Shown: in pieces, positions 23,701 through 34,057 of the stretch | Numbering within the stretch: the stretch's first letter is position 1 | Layout: the number at the start of each line of letters is the position of its first letter | Origin: Yamagishiella unicocca | Lineage: Eukaryota > Chlorophyta > Chlorophyceae > Chlamydomonadales > Volvocaceae | DNA length: 64,000 nt | NCBI GenBank assembly: GCA_003116995.1 | Contig: BDSL01000056.1 | Coordinates: 558,001 to 622,000 of the forward strand | Direction of reading: 5' to 3' | The notes under the pieces: model-generated | The model's input: the letters and a program-made list of their open reading frames with translations, nothing else | Database searches by the model: none | Told to the model about the DNA's origin: nothing | Program-made: the position numbers and the translations under genes

Positions 23701-24795
23701 TGGTAGAAGTGGCAGGTGTCGTTGTAGCGTATGACCACACGCTGGTTGTTTACATAGACCTCCTTCGTCCTGAGAACCACATAAACCGACAGGAATGATC
23801 AACATCACCGCAAGATGCAGCGCAATAAGACGCGTGAGGTCTTCAACACAGATGTTGAGTGTGTCCGCAAGGTACGGGTTCGGCTGATCCGTGGATCACT
23901 GAAGGACGAATGCAAGAGATGGCAGCTGACGAGATGAGTTCAGGTATTCCAACCTCAATTTATCTTCGTTCCCGGCCATCCTTCAGTCAGTCATCCCCCC
24001 GGTCCTGCCTAGCAATAGGCTACATGGCCCCCCACTAATTTCCTTGTTCCACCCGGTTGGTACGAATGCTAATTCAACGCTGCACTGGGTTATTGGAGCA
24101 GTTGTTAACCCGGGCGGGGAAAGTTCAGGTCCCCCAAACGACGAACAGCATACAACGACATGGCTACGCGCACCTGGGCTTTGTCGTGTTTAGGTACTCT
24201 TGGTCAGGTTCTTGCCGGGGGATAATTCCCGGATCGCGACAGGCAGTCAGCATAAGGAACCAAACTGCCAGCACAGGCAGGATGCAGCTGCAAGAAGTAA
24301 TGCACGCATGGTAAGTTTCCTCGTGCATATCCAGGTGGGCAGCAGCGTAAGACTGATTATTGATGATCTTCGGCGTACCTGATCACCAACGTTATGACGT
24401 GTACATGGACGGCCATGTAAGGTGCCACGAAACCGAGGAAGATGCCGGCAGGAAACGTTATTAGGAGAGCTGTCCCAATGCTAGCTTTCCAGTTGGGACC
24501 AGCGACCAAATAGCCCCAGCAGAAGAACCTCTGTTGTGTTGTCAAGGAAGTCCGTCAGGCCAGACAAGCACCAAACCGTTTTCATACTTCTCAGGATAAT
24601 TCCTACGCCACTTAGGTGCACATTATTTGAGGCCGTCTTGGGCCGGGGACCAAGTCAAAGCCAGTTAACCCGATAACCTTCCAACCTCACCTCATTGCCT
24701 TGCCATTGCTGGTATACCCTTTGGCGTTTCTTTTTGCCCCCAGCAGCTGCCTGTGGCCCCTGGTGGGCACTTGGCTGAGACTCCATCGGTTGCAT
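20793..24795 (-). CDS. Plant-type DHHC protein S-acyltransferase (palmitoyltransferase)
   Basis: Exons on the minus strand: 24795-24691, 24530-24379, 24287-24174, 23769-23610, 23333-23166, 22323-22205, 21666-20793 (TGA). The product is 563 aa. It would transfer palmitate to protein cysteines at a membrane. The N-terminus has the plant motif VYQQWQGNE..RFFCWG. Four hydrophobic segments follow (about residues 45-75, 80-108, 180-208, 236-262), with RDPGIIPR after the second, the cysteine-rich domain with catalytic DHHC at 165-168, and TTYENFRY at 267-274 (the TTxE motif). The downstream NPYSRGCL..N and PPSKVQFRA motifs are typical of plant PATs. The roughly 290-aa cytosolic tail is Gly/Tyr/Ser-rich and ends with an acidic run (YDEYDLGEEEE). 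Oddity: conserved zinc-ligand cysteines are Asn140, Asn157 and Thr (in VGTTIG). The catalytic Cys168 is intact. Confidence 0.92.
22482..22517. repeat. 36-bp element, second copy (inside a DHHC-gene intron)
   Basis: Nearly identical to 18381-18416. It lies in the 842-bp intron between exons 23333-23166 and 22323-22205. Similarity fades quickly outside the core, so this may be the remnant of a dispersed repeat. Confidence 0.7.
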
Positions 24796-27736
24796 CACAG
24801 GACCTAGGACGTTGCCTAGACCTACTAATCGTCGTGAAGTGTTTCAGTTTTGCAAAAGCAACCCGTAACGGGTTTAGGTAAGCACTGCTGGGCTTGCGGA
24901 CGGCTTGAAAGGACTCCTTGAGGTTCCTCTTGGGGGGAGCGCGGCACTATGCCAAGAGCGAGCTGTTCCTCAGGCTGCAGTACGATGGCTACGGAGTTGC
25001 CTACAAAGTTGGTGCAGCAGCGTCGCTTTCCCACAAGAGTATTGGTCCCTGAAACTGTAAACTTAGCACCAGGAGTCGTCATCGTCGAATCATGATGGGG
25101 TATTACAATATGATTGCTCCAATATTGATAATGAGTAAAAAAGCACACGATGGAGCTGAGAATTTAGGCGGAAGTCGTGCAACGTACGGATTATGTCTGT
25201 GGTGGTATAATAGGATGAACCGTGCCGCATTCATCGTTGCGGTAAGGACGCTAAAACCTAAACACGTTATAGCGATAAAGGCAACGATAATGAGATTGGC
25301 GTCAGGATGTGAAGTGAGAACGGTTCCGCTCGAAGAGTCGCAATTGGTGCAACGTGCAATGAAGCAACTATTTGCGTGAAGGGACCTTGTAGAATACGGT
25401 GCATGTCTAAGTGCTTATTACCTGTTCCTTGCGAAACAGCCGATGCCAATGCATCGCCATACAGCTCTTTGGTAAGCAAAACCATGCCTAAAGCGCGCGA
25501 GCGCCGAAACCCTTGGCGCAGGTCCACACGCGTTGATGTATTGACGACACGCGAAAGAGGAAATGATGACATGGGCAGGAGGTGAGACGTGTGGAGGCGG
25601 TGCCCAAATAGGCAGCCGTGATATCAGATGTTAGCTCACCCATCCAATGTCACACAGGACAATGGACATTCTGTTGTCATCAGGCTGTCCACGTGCTGCT
25701 CGAAACGCACAGTTTGGATAACGTCGTGCGATACGCAGAGAAGTTGCTCCATGGGCCACCAGGCTGGGCGTTATTGCGCGCAGGCAGGTACGGACATCGC
25801 ACCTCTAGCTCGGCTGCTTCGGGACACTGACGACGACGTTAAGGCCATGGGGGGCCCACGCTGCAGACGGGGAGCCACACTGCCATCACGTTCCAATCTG
25901 AATCCGCAGAAACGTGTACCCGCACAGTCTCGGACGCCTCGGGCGTCCCTGTCTTGACCACTGGCGTACCAGCGGCAACACTTGAGCAAACTGGCGCGGG
26001 GCATTACCGAAGCGTCTTGGCAGCCCCGCGTGTTCCAGAGGAGACCTCGATACCAATCCTTACCAATGTGCCGCGACAGATGATTGCACACGTTCGCATA
26101 TACTCCTTTTTAGCTGGAGACCGCGAATTGGTAGCTTCTGTGAGTAGTTGCACTGTTGTGTTATCATCGAGTGGTTTTGGAGCCAACGGGGTGGTTTCGG
26201 AGTTGTAAATTATCATGCTGGTGTTTGGGTCGAGTTCGCGCCTATTTGTACTGTCTTGCTCTCAGGCAGTGGCCTGTGAGCAGCTAGGTTACGACTTTCG
26301 TTAAGTTCCTGGGGAGAGGTACGTAAGATCGAGCGAGCTTCTTCGTCTGATTTCCAGGCCGAGACCCTCATTCGCATATATTGGCACATATAGTATAGAA
26401 TTGTAGTTTTTATCACAGGACAGCTGGCTTGTCACCTTCGCATCGTAGCCAGATGGTCCTGCCTCGCACGATGCTTCCACGGCGCAGCAGTCTCGACGGT
26501 GTGGTGCTGTCATCCTTCAATCTCCGGGTCCGCAACATTATCAATCTTCTGCGCAACCACGGCCCAGAGCGCTTTGCTCCGGTTAGGCACGTCAGGTCAC
26601 CGTGCTTTCTTCGTTGTGCAGTAAACTGGCGTGACAGCGGCTAGGGTCGGATCGTTGCACCTGAAGGCCAAGAGTGCCAGGCGCCATAAGCCGGGGGTTA
26701 GTGGTATTAAGTGGGTTGTGTAGCTGCCCCTAGCTTCTGCCGCAGTGTTGCAATGCTTGCGCTACGAAGCCTGTGGGTCGAGACACGAGTTTCGAACAGA
26801 TAGGTGGAATAGAATTATACGCACCAGCCTGCCGCTGTCAGGCTGAAGGCGGCGGCATCTGGGTCATGGTGCAGCTAGCAGCACTTCAGGGGCTGTAATC
26901 CCGCCAGCCCAGTACCCAGTCCGGGCACACTCTCTGCCCTTTCGTAGCTTACATCCGGCGCGGTGCACAAATGATTAGTCCCTGTGGATGGGGTGTCACT
27001 TCTGCACGACGATATCTGCAGGGTTTTTTTGGTGCAGGAACACAACGGTGTGTGGCGTTCGCCGTGCCAGGCACTGTTCCGCCTGCCTTGCTTTGCAGTA
27101 GTCCTGTTGTCAGAGCCCACTGTAACGTATATCCATGCACTGATTGGTCGACACCCGATGGTGCTCACACCACCGCCAGCGCGCTGTATTACCACTGAGT
27201 GTCGAAGTGAAGAATGCTCGTCGTTGAGCGTAAGCGGTCGGGACGTAGCGGGAGGGACTCGCTAGGTACAACTTAGCAGTGTGTAATCCAGGCGCAGTCA
27301 GACCAGCATCGGGTGTGGCGCTTGTGTATACCGGTATGTTTGTTTCCCACAGCGGAACCAATAGTAATGCCGGCGTAGATTGGCATATTTGCAATTCGTA
27401 TTATCATTTTAGGAGTACTCCTGCAAATTTCAGGACCCTCAGTCAGCTCGCAATCCTCAGCTGACTCCAACTGTCATTGCAATGCTTAGTGGCGGCAGAA
27501 GTTTCATTAGGCAGTGCTTATTGGAGGAGTTTATCCAGTACTATGTGCCGAGCTGTTTCGGAGAGCACAACCGCAATAGGTCACGTACGACACCACTTCC
27601 ACAGTCTATGTGTTGCGTCCGTGCACGCGTCCCAGGCAATATTGATAATACTATTTGCTGTTGTTTTACGGGAAGAGCTCAAGGATGATGGCACAGCAGC
27701 GAGCCCTGGCCGGTGGTACGCACTGCTGTAACGTTC
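24796..27736. other. Intergenic region with unassigned coding-like fragments
   Basis: This 2.9-kb gap separates the divergent starts of the DHHC gene (-) and ArgJ (+), and must contain both promoters. Plus-strand frames at about 25870-26208 and 26429-26580 have balanced amino-acid composition and plausible splice sites beside them (CTGCAG before the first, CCG|GTTAGG after the second). I could not link them into a gene or recognise a family. Confidence 0.4.
25873..26208 (+). CDS. Unassigned coding-like open frame
   Basis: A frame of about 110 codons opens after a possible CTGCAG acceptor and ends at TAA 26206-26208. It is rich in Thr, Val, Ser and Ala, with short beta-like stretches such as TRTVSDASGVPVLT and RMTIAHV-type alternation around 26080, resembling an Ig-like or other beta-sandwich segment. 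No motif identifies a family. It could be a real exon, a decayed gene or chance. A possible companion exon is 26462-26580 (motif NLRVRNIINLLRNHG). Confidence 0.2.
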   Translation, partial: SHTAITFQSESAETCTRTVSDASGVPVLTTGVPAATLEQTGAGHYRSVLAAPRVPEETSIPILTNVPRQMIAHVRIYSFLAGDRELVASVSSCTVVLSSSGFGANGVVSEL

Positions 27737-30700
27737 ATGGACTTGCTGTCCGGGCTCACACGACGTAAACATTGCACAGGCCGTGCTCAGGCGATCAGCC
27801 ATGGCGCATTCAAGATCATGCCGCGCCAGGTACAGCGTGTAGTTAGGAAAAATCAACGACACGTGCCTCCGGGAAATGTCATCAAACCCTTTGTTTCGTT
27901 GCAGTCTTGCCGCACCCGGGCCATCTTGATGGACAAAGAGTGCTACAAGATCTCAGCAGCCCCAGACCTGATCCCGGATGGCCCATGGAGCAAGGTCGAG
28001 GGCGGCGTGTGCGCTGCGAAGGGCTTCAAGGCCACAGGTGCTAGAGGAGGTTGGGCCGCCCTTACGGTGAAAATGCGATCCAGCTATTCATTAATTGTGT
28101 GTAGCTGGGTTACGGAATGTCGGATACGTAGCTGCACACTGTCGCGGACTTTCACGCACTCTTGCATATCCCATCACAATCTCCCAGGCGTCCACGGTGG
28201 CCTCCGCGCTAGCGGCAAGAAGGCGGATCTCGCGCTGGTGGTGGCAGATGCTCCCGCAACTGCAGCTGGTACCTTCACGTTGAACGTCATGTGCGCTGCG
28301 CCTGTGCTGTACTGCAAGGACGTGCTCAGCCGCACGGGGACCGTCCGCGCGGTGGGTCGGGGGCTCAAAAGGGGGTGTACGCTACAGTTGCACACGTGAG
28401 CAAGTCGGCGGCTCCCACGGTGCCTTGTGGATTGGACCTGGTCGGGTTGTCGGGGCAAAGGCTGCGAGTGCTTCGCCTGCTGCTTCCGCTTGGCACGACT
28501 TCCAAGGCAATGAGCTGAGCGTGTATGTGCCTGCCAGGATGACTGCCCAGCCCTCCGGCCTCTCTCCTCCCAACCGCCTGTCGTACCCTCGCCACGCCGC
28601 CCGCGCTGCGCTCCAGGTGATGACTAACGCGGGTCAGGCCAATGCCGCCACCGGCACCCAGGTGCGCGGACGGGGTGGGCATGTCGGCTTGCGCGTTCTG
28701 TGCGGACCGCGCTTGGTGGCCGCGTGTAGGCCTCGCGCCAGGGTGCCAGCGCTGTAGGGATCCGTATACCCGTCCATGCAGGGCCCAGAGTAGCAGGTCG
28801 ACCGGCCTGTCCTCGTGGGCCGCCTGTTCCGCCTGCAATGCCTTTGCGCTGTCCACCCTGAAACGACACGCGCTTCTGCTGCTGCAGGGCTACGAAGACG
28901 CGGTGGCCACTGCCAAGGTGCTGGCGGAGGCGCTGGGGGCCAGCACCGACGACATCCTCCTGCAGTCCACTGGTGCGTGCAACGGTGTCCGTCTCAACCG
29001 AACGAATGCCGCAACAAACCACGGGACAGGTGCAGGCGTTTGTGAAATCGGCTCTGGAACCCGGCTTGTGTGTTCCCTGGATTGAACCGCGAGATGCCAT
29101 CGGTGAAACAGCAAACGGTTGCCGAGCTGCGGGCCTTATGCTGCGGGCCCGCGCAACGCCGGACGCCTGCACGGCGGCCGAGCGGTGCGCGCCAAACTGT
29201 CTGTCGTGGTGCGGCCCCATGTCGCGCTTCAATCCTTGATCCCCTGCGGGACGGCAGCCTGCTAGGATGTGAGGTCTGATCGAGATCGCGATCCTCAGCC
29301 AGACCGCAGTCCCCCGATGCAGACCAGTGCCGCTTTGGCCCAAGGGCGGCCGGGAGCGCGCAGCTGAGTCACACGCCGCGTCGCGCCCTCCTCCCGGACA
29401 GGTGTGATCGGGCGGCGCATGAAGATGGAGAGCTTCCTGCCGGCCATCCCCGAGATCGTCAAGACCCTGGGGTCCACCGCGGAGGACGCCCACCGAGCTG
29501 CTGTCGCCATCACCACCACGGGTGCGGTGCAGGAGGGTGATGCTGGGGGGGATAAAAGATGATGGGCGAATAAAACATGATGGGCGAATGGGGGGGGGCG
29601 TGTGGAGCGGAAACTCGTATGGGGTGCTGAGGGTTGGGGACATGCGCCTGGTTGGTGGGCACTCCGGGGCCTGCCTGCCCGCCCTCCTACCCTCGTGTTT
29701 GGAGATGCACGCGCGGATGTACTGCAGTATGGAGTGAAACCTTGCCCCAGGGCAGCAGAGGACAAAGGTCTCGATGCGCGTTTCTCAAAAGTTGCCTTCT
29801 TTGTAAGCGGAGGGGGGGTGCGGCCAGGCACCGGAACGCCGCCGTGCCCCATGTCGCCCTGTGAGCTGCGGCGGTAGGGCCTTTCCCGCACCTCACGCCC
29901 TCCCCCCCGGGGGCCGCTTCCTTGAGCCCGCTACATGTCGTGCCCAGTGGTTTCCTCCCCTCCCCCCTCGGCCCCTCCCCGCCCTCAGACCTGGTCAGCA
30001 AGGAGGCGGCGCTGCAGGTGACCATCGGCGGCGCCACGGTGCATGTGGGCGGCATGTGCAAGGGCAGCGGCATGATCCACCCCAACATGGCGACCATGCT
30101 GGGGGTAGTCACGTGCGACGCGGCGGTGGCGGCCGACGTATGGACGGGCATCATCAAGCGCGCCTCGATTGCCTCATTTAACTCGGTGAGGGAGGAGGGA
30201 CACACAGCAGGAGGAGGAAACAGGTGGGGGGAGGAAGTCATAAAACCCTAGCGCCGAGTGCCCCGGGACGGACCAGCTGGTGACTCCCGCCGCAGAACAG
30301 GCGTCGTGTCTGTGGCTTGGAGCTACATCCTGGCATGAAGCCAAGCTCACGTGCCGCCCCGACCACCGTGCCGTCGTGCCCGCCGGCGCAGATCACTGTC
30401 GATGGCGACACCTCCACAAACGACTGCGTCATCGGACTGGCCAGCGGTGCTGCCGGCAACGCCCTGGTGACGGACCCCGCCTCCGCGGACGCCAAGCTGC
30501 TGGAGAGCGCCGTCACCGCGCTGATGCAGGTGGGCGGGGTTGGGCGGGAGCGGACAGGAGGGGGGCGGCTGGGCCGTGCGGCGCCGGCTTTGGTACGCTG
30601 TAGTGGGACTGGTGCGCGCTGAGGAGTGCGGATACTTTGCAAAGCACTGTGTACTGGGCTAGCCGGCTGGGCTCGTTCCTTTGGCAGGAGGTGCCTGCTG

Positions 30701-32238
30701 GGCGTTGTGAGGTACCCGTAGAACGAACAACACAGGTTGCTGGGTGAGTGGGGGGCAGACGAAGAGTGTGCTTCTTGGAAGGAACCGGGTTACCGACAGC
30801 ACCCCCGTGCGCAGGCCCCCCTCCCAAAACCCCGTTTTTAAACCCCCTCTACCCCCCTCCCAAACCCCGCTTTAAAACCCCCTCTACCCCCCTCCCAAAC
30901 CCCATTACTTGTAGGGTCTGGCCAAGTCCATCGCCTGGGACGGTGAGGGCGCCACTTGCCTGGTGGAGATTTCGGTGAGCGGGAGCCACCATCGGGGCTG
31001 CCATTGGGTTGGCGTGTAGGGGGCCGGGAACGGGCACCCCTGGAGGCACGAGTAGCGGGAGTGAAGCGACGGGTGCAGTGTGGCAGCACGACGGACGCAG
31101 TGTGGCAGCACGACGGACGCACCGCCAGTGCGGCCTACGGGTTGCAGCTGGGAGTGGGTGTTGCTGCGCCCAAGCTAGGTCGTCCTGCGGGGTGCAGGAG
31201 GAACCCGGAATCCGAAACTAAGCGGCCAACGTGAGGGGTGAGGACAAGTCACCGCCCATTCGCACTCCATGCGAAAGGAACGCAGTTTTTTCTGGCAGGT
31301 TACGGCATCCCTACGAATCTTTACCGTACTACACGTGCCTGGCGCCCCTGGACTCCGTCTCCCCCCTACACACACACACCGCTCCCCACACACACCGCTA
31401 CGCGCCCCACACGTCAAGTAACCGGTTTCTTTCGCCCCCTTCCCCCCCACGCACACCCCTCAGGTCACCGGCGCACAGTCCGACGCCGACGCCCGCGTCA
31501 TTGCCCGCTCCGTGGCTGGCTCCTCGCTGGCCAAGTCCGCCATCTTCGGCCACGATCCCAACTGGGGCCGCATTGCGGCGGCGGCGGGCTACTCCGGTGA
31601 GCGGATCTGAGCTCAAGGCGGGAGGGGGAGACCGGCAGCAGGTCCTGTGCGCTGTGCAGACGGGACATGGGCGGCATCGTCGCGTGGGAGGGCTCGCTGC
31701 TGACGTTTCGCTATCATGGCTCCAGGGTGGATGGTCTGGAGGCTTCCCGGAGGACACAGGGGTGCAATCTGCTCAGGCCCAGCGGTGCTTGCCGGCGCTT
31801 GGTCTAGGTTGGGGGAGGTTTCGTCGCGATGACAGGAGGCTGTCCGCACTTCGTGGCCGTAATCACCAACGCCTGATGATGCGGTTTACCGTATGCGTGG
31901 TGAACTATATGTACGGCGCGTTACCCTTTCCGACTTGAGCACCAAGCTGCCACGTGACCTTGCCCGTTTCGTTTCCCGCTGTTTCCTTCGCGCCCTCAGG
32001 TATCATCTTCGACCAGGCCGAGCTGGGTGTGCAGATGGGGACCATGAAGCTGATGGAGGCGGGCCAGCCGCTGGTGTTCGACAAGGCCGCGGCCAACAAG
32101 TACCTCAAGGACACGTGCGCCGTACACGGCACCGTACAGATCTTCGTGGTGGTCGGCAAGGGGCCCGGCAGCGGGATGGCTTGGGGCTGCGATCTGTCGT
32201 ACGACTATGTCAAGATCAACGCCGAGTACACCACTTAG
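27737..32238 (+). CDS. ARGJ: Arginine biosynthesis bifunctional protein ArgJ (glutamate N-acetyltransferase)
   Basis: Exons: 27737-27829, 27905-28037, 28188-28351, 28617-28661, 28888-28972, 29402-29521, 29989-30185, 30392-30529, 30915-30974, 31464-31596, 32000-32238 (TAG). The protein is 468 aa. It moves the acetyl group from N-acetylornithine to glutamate, the recycling step of arginine synthesis, normally in plastids. Family motifs appear in order: APKGFKA-like [91 protein letters not shown] and the terminal [10 protein letters not shown]. Thr249 in NMATML is the residue that becomes the N-terminal nucleophile after self-cleavage into two subunits. The first 50-60 residues are basic and Ser-poor/Arg-rich, consistent with a transit peptide, but exon 1 is the least certain part. 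Confidence 0.95.
30815..30906. repeat. C-rich tandem repeat in an ArgJ intron
   Basis: A unit of about 36 bp (CCCCCTCCCAAACCCCG, then TTTAAAACCCCCTCTAC) is present about two and a half times immediately before the TTGTAG acceptor at 30914. It probably serves as an expanded polypyrimidine tract. Confidence 0.8.
31073..31120. repeat. 23-bp tandem duplication in an ArgJ intron
   Basis: GCAGTGTGGCAGCACGACGG followed by ACG occurs twice head to tail in intron 30975-31463. No function is apparent. Confidence 0.85.
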
Positions 32239-34057
32239 GCGGGCAGCGGTTGCTGCTGTTGACGGGTGGCGGTGCGCGCTGCGATGTCGCGCGGCTGCAG
32301 CTCAGGAGACGGCGGCCGACGGCTGCCCTCACAGGCTGCTAGGCGCGTTCGGTGTATGTACATTGCTGTGTGCGAGTACCTGTATTCGGCGTCTAGGGTC
32401 TTCAAGTGGTGGTGTACGTGACGCCTGGAGGAGGAAGAAGACGATCTGTAGCATAAATTTTGTGATGTGACTTGTTCGCGTACGGTATGCGAGCGTCGAA
32501 CGCTGTTTCATTCGGGCTACACATGGGGGGCTGGGACACGAGCTCTGGCGGCGAGGAGGGGGGCAGGTGGGCTCGGGGGCCGTGCTGCCGGGCACATGCG
32601 CTGCGTGTCCAGGGAGCCGCGAGGTGCTGCCCCTCACCCTGCGTGGACGCCACTGTTCCGGCCTGTTGATGACCCACACCCCGCAAGGCGATCGTCGCGA
32701 CCCTGCTCCAGGAGTGCACTGTGAGAACACCACTGCTTCCAGTGCGGGAGCGGGCGCCTGTGTGCCCCACCGGCAGTGGCATATGCAGCGGGTCTCGTAC
32801 TGCCCCTGACATGGATGACGTGTAAAGTGTAAAAGCGGGCCTCCTGTCCGGTGCAACGTTAGGCCTTCAGCTCGCGATGCTTCCACTACGCTACCGCCCC
32901 GGTCGAGGCAGGAGGGAATGCCACAACAAGTGCACGGAGCTCCACTCCTCACGTGGCTTGAATGTGGACTACCGACCACGGAAGCTAGAGGTAACCGGAC
33001 GAGCGGCATTTGCGTGGGCAACACGATCACACCGCGCCCATCACCACGCACTATGTGTCTCAGCTAGCGGCTTTGAGGCTGGTGTCGGCTTCTGCTGCCA
33101 TGCTGGAAGCTAATAGTATCAACACAATGCTCGAAAGGGAGGTGGCGATGGTGGGGTGTTGTCCTGCACTCCACCCTGGTCGGCGGCAAAGTGACTCCAG
33201 CCCAGTCAGCGGTCAGCCGACACATCCCGAGCCCAGCTAGCTCTTCCCCAACTACCTAACACGCCACTCCGATGCAAGCCAAGAACGAGCTGGCGTGTAC
33301 CACGGAAGGGCCCGGGCACAACTGGGTCCTAGGACGAGAAGACTTCCGAGCCATGTAACGAAGACGTGGGCATCCCACGCCCGACGGGCATCTGGTACCC
33401 CAACACCCCGTCCCGAGCACCAGTCAAGATCAGCACTAACCCTATAGCACCGCCACTAAACCGCATGCGTACACGGTGCGATAAATAGCATCGTTTGAGC
33501 TGGGGTCGTCACTGTACGGCACGCAGCGCTCGAACGGGTGCAGGACCGAGCCTCAGGCTCACCCACGGCTGCGGACCCTCATGCCCCCTCATGGCCCTCA
33601 TGCGACAGGTGGAGACTGCTCCACAGTGAGGCGAGGCACCGCATACAAGCATGTCGTCGAGCGGTAAATTAACACGCGCCAAAAATAAATGGTCGCCAGC
33701 GCTCAGCGCCGCTCCTCCCGATCCCCACGGCCGTCAAAACTGCAACAGTCGTTATGCCACGCGCACTTCGTACGCATGCCTGACCGGTGCAACACGGCTG
33801 TACGATACATCGGGAGGTCTCACACAGCCCGCATAAAGGGTCGGGACGAAGAACGATGCTCAAAATCTTCGCCTCCACGCTCTCCGCTCTCCACACACCC
33901 GAAGAGTCGTCATGCTGCCCGGCTGCTGGTGGTGCAGGGGTGTGTCTGCAGCAGCTGCTGCTGCTCGCGCATGTCCTTGGGTCGGCGTTCCAGAGCCGCC
34001 CCGATGCAGCCCGCCGGACAATCCGCAACAGGCGGCCCCGACTCCTTCCATTCCTGC
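32239..34057. other. Convergent intergenic region between ArgJ and leucine aminopeptidase
   Basis: Both flanking genes point into this 1.8-kb stretch, so it should hold two 3' UTRs. Frames on both strands are GC-driven shadows without motifs. No RNA gene or transposon was recognised. Confidence 0.5.
32821..32832 (+). promoter_or_regulatory. Doubled TGTAA polyadenylation signal after ArgJ
   Basis: Two TGTAA pentamers, at 32821-32825 and 32828-32832, lie about 585 bp after the ArgJ stop codon. The spacing suits a volvocine 3' UTR and supports the proposed lineage. Confidence 0.5.

Noticed and set aside
28624..29643. 339-codon minus-strand frame opposite ArgJ
   Set aside because: It overlaps secure ArgJ exons and introns in antisense and has no family motif; GC-rich shadow.
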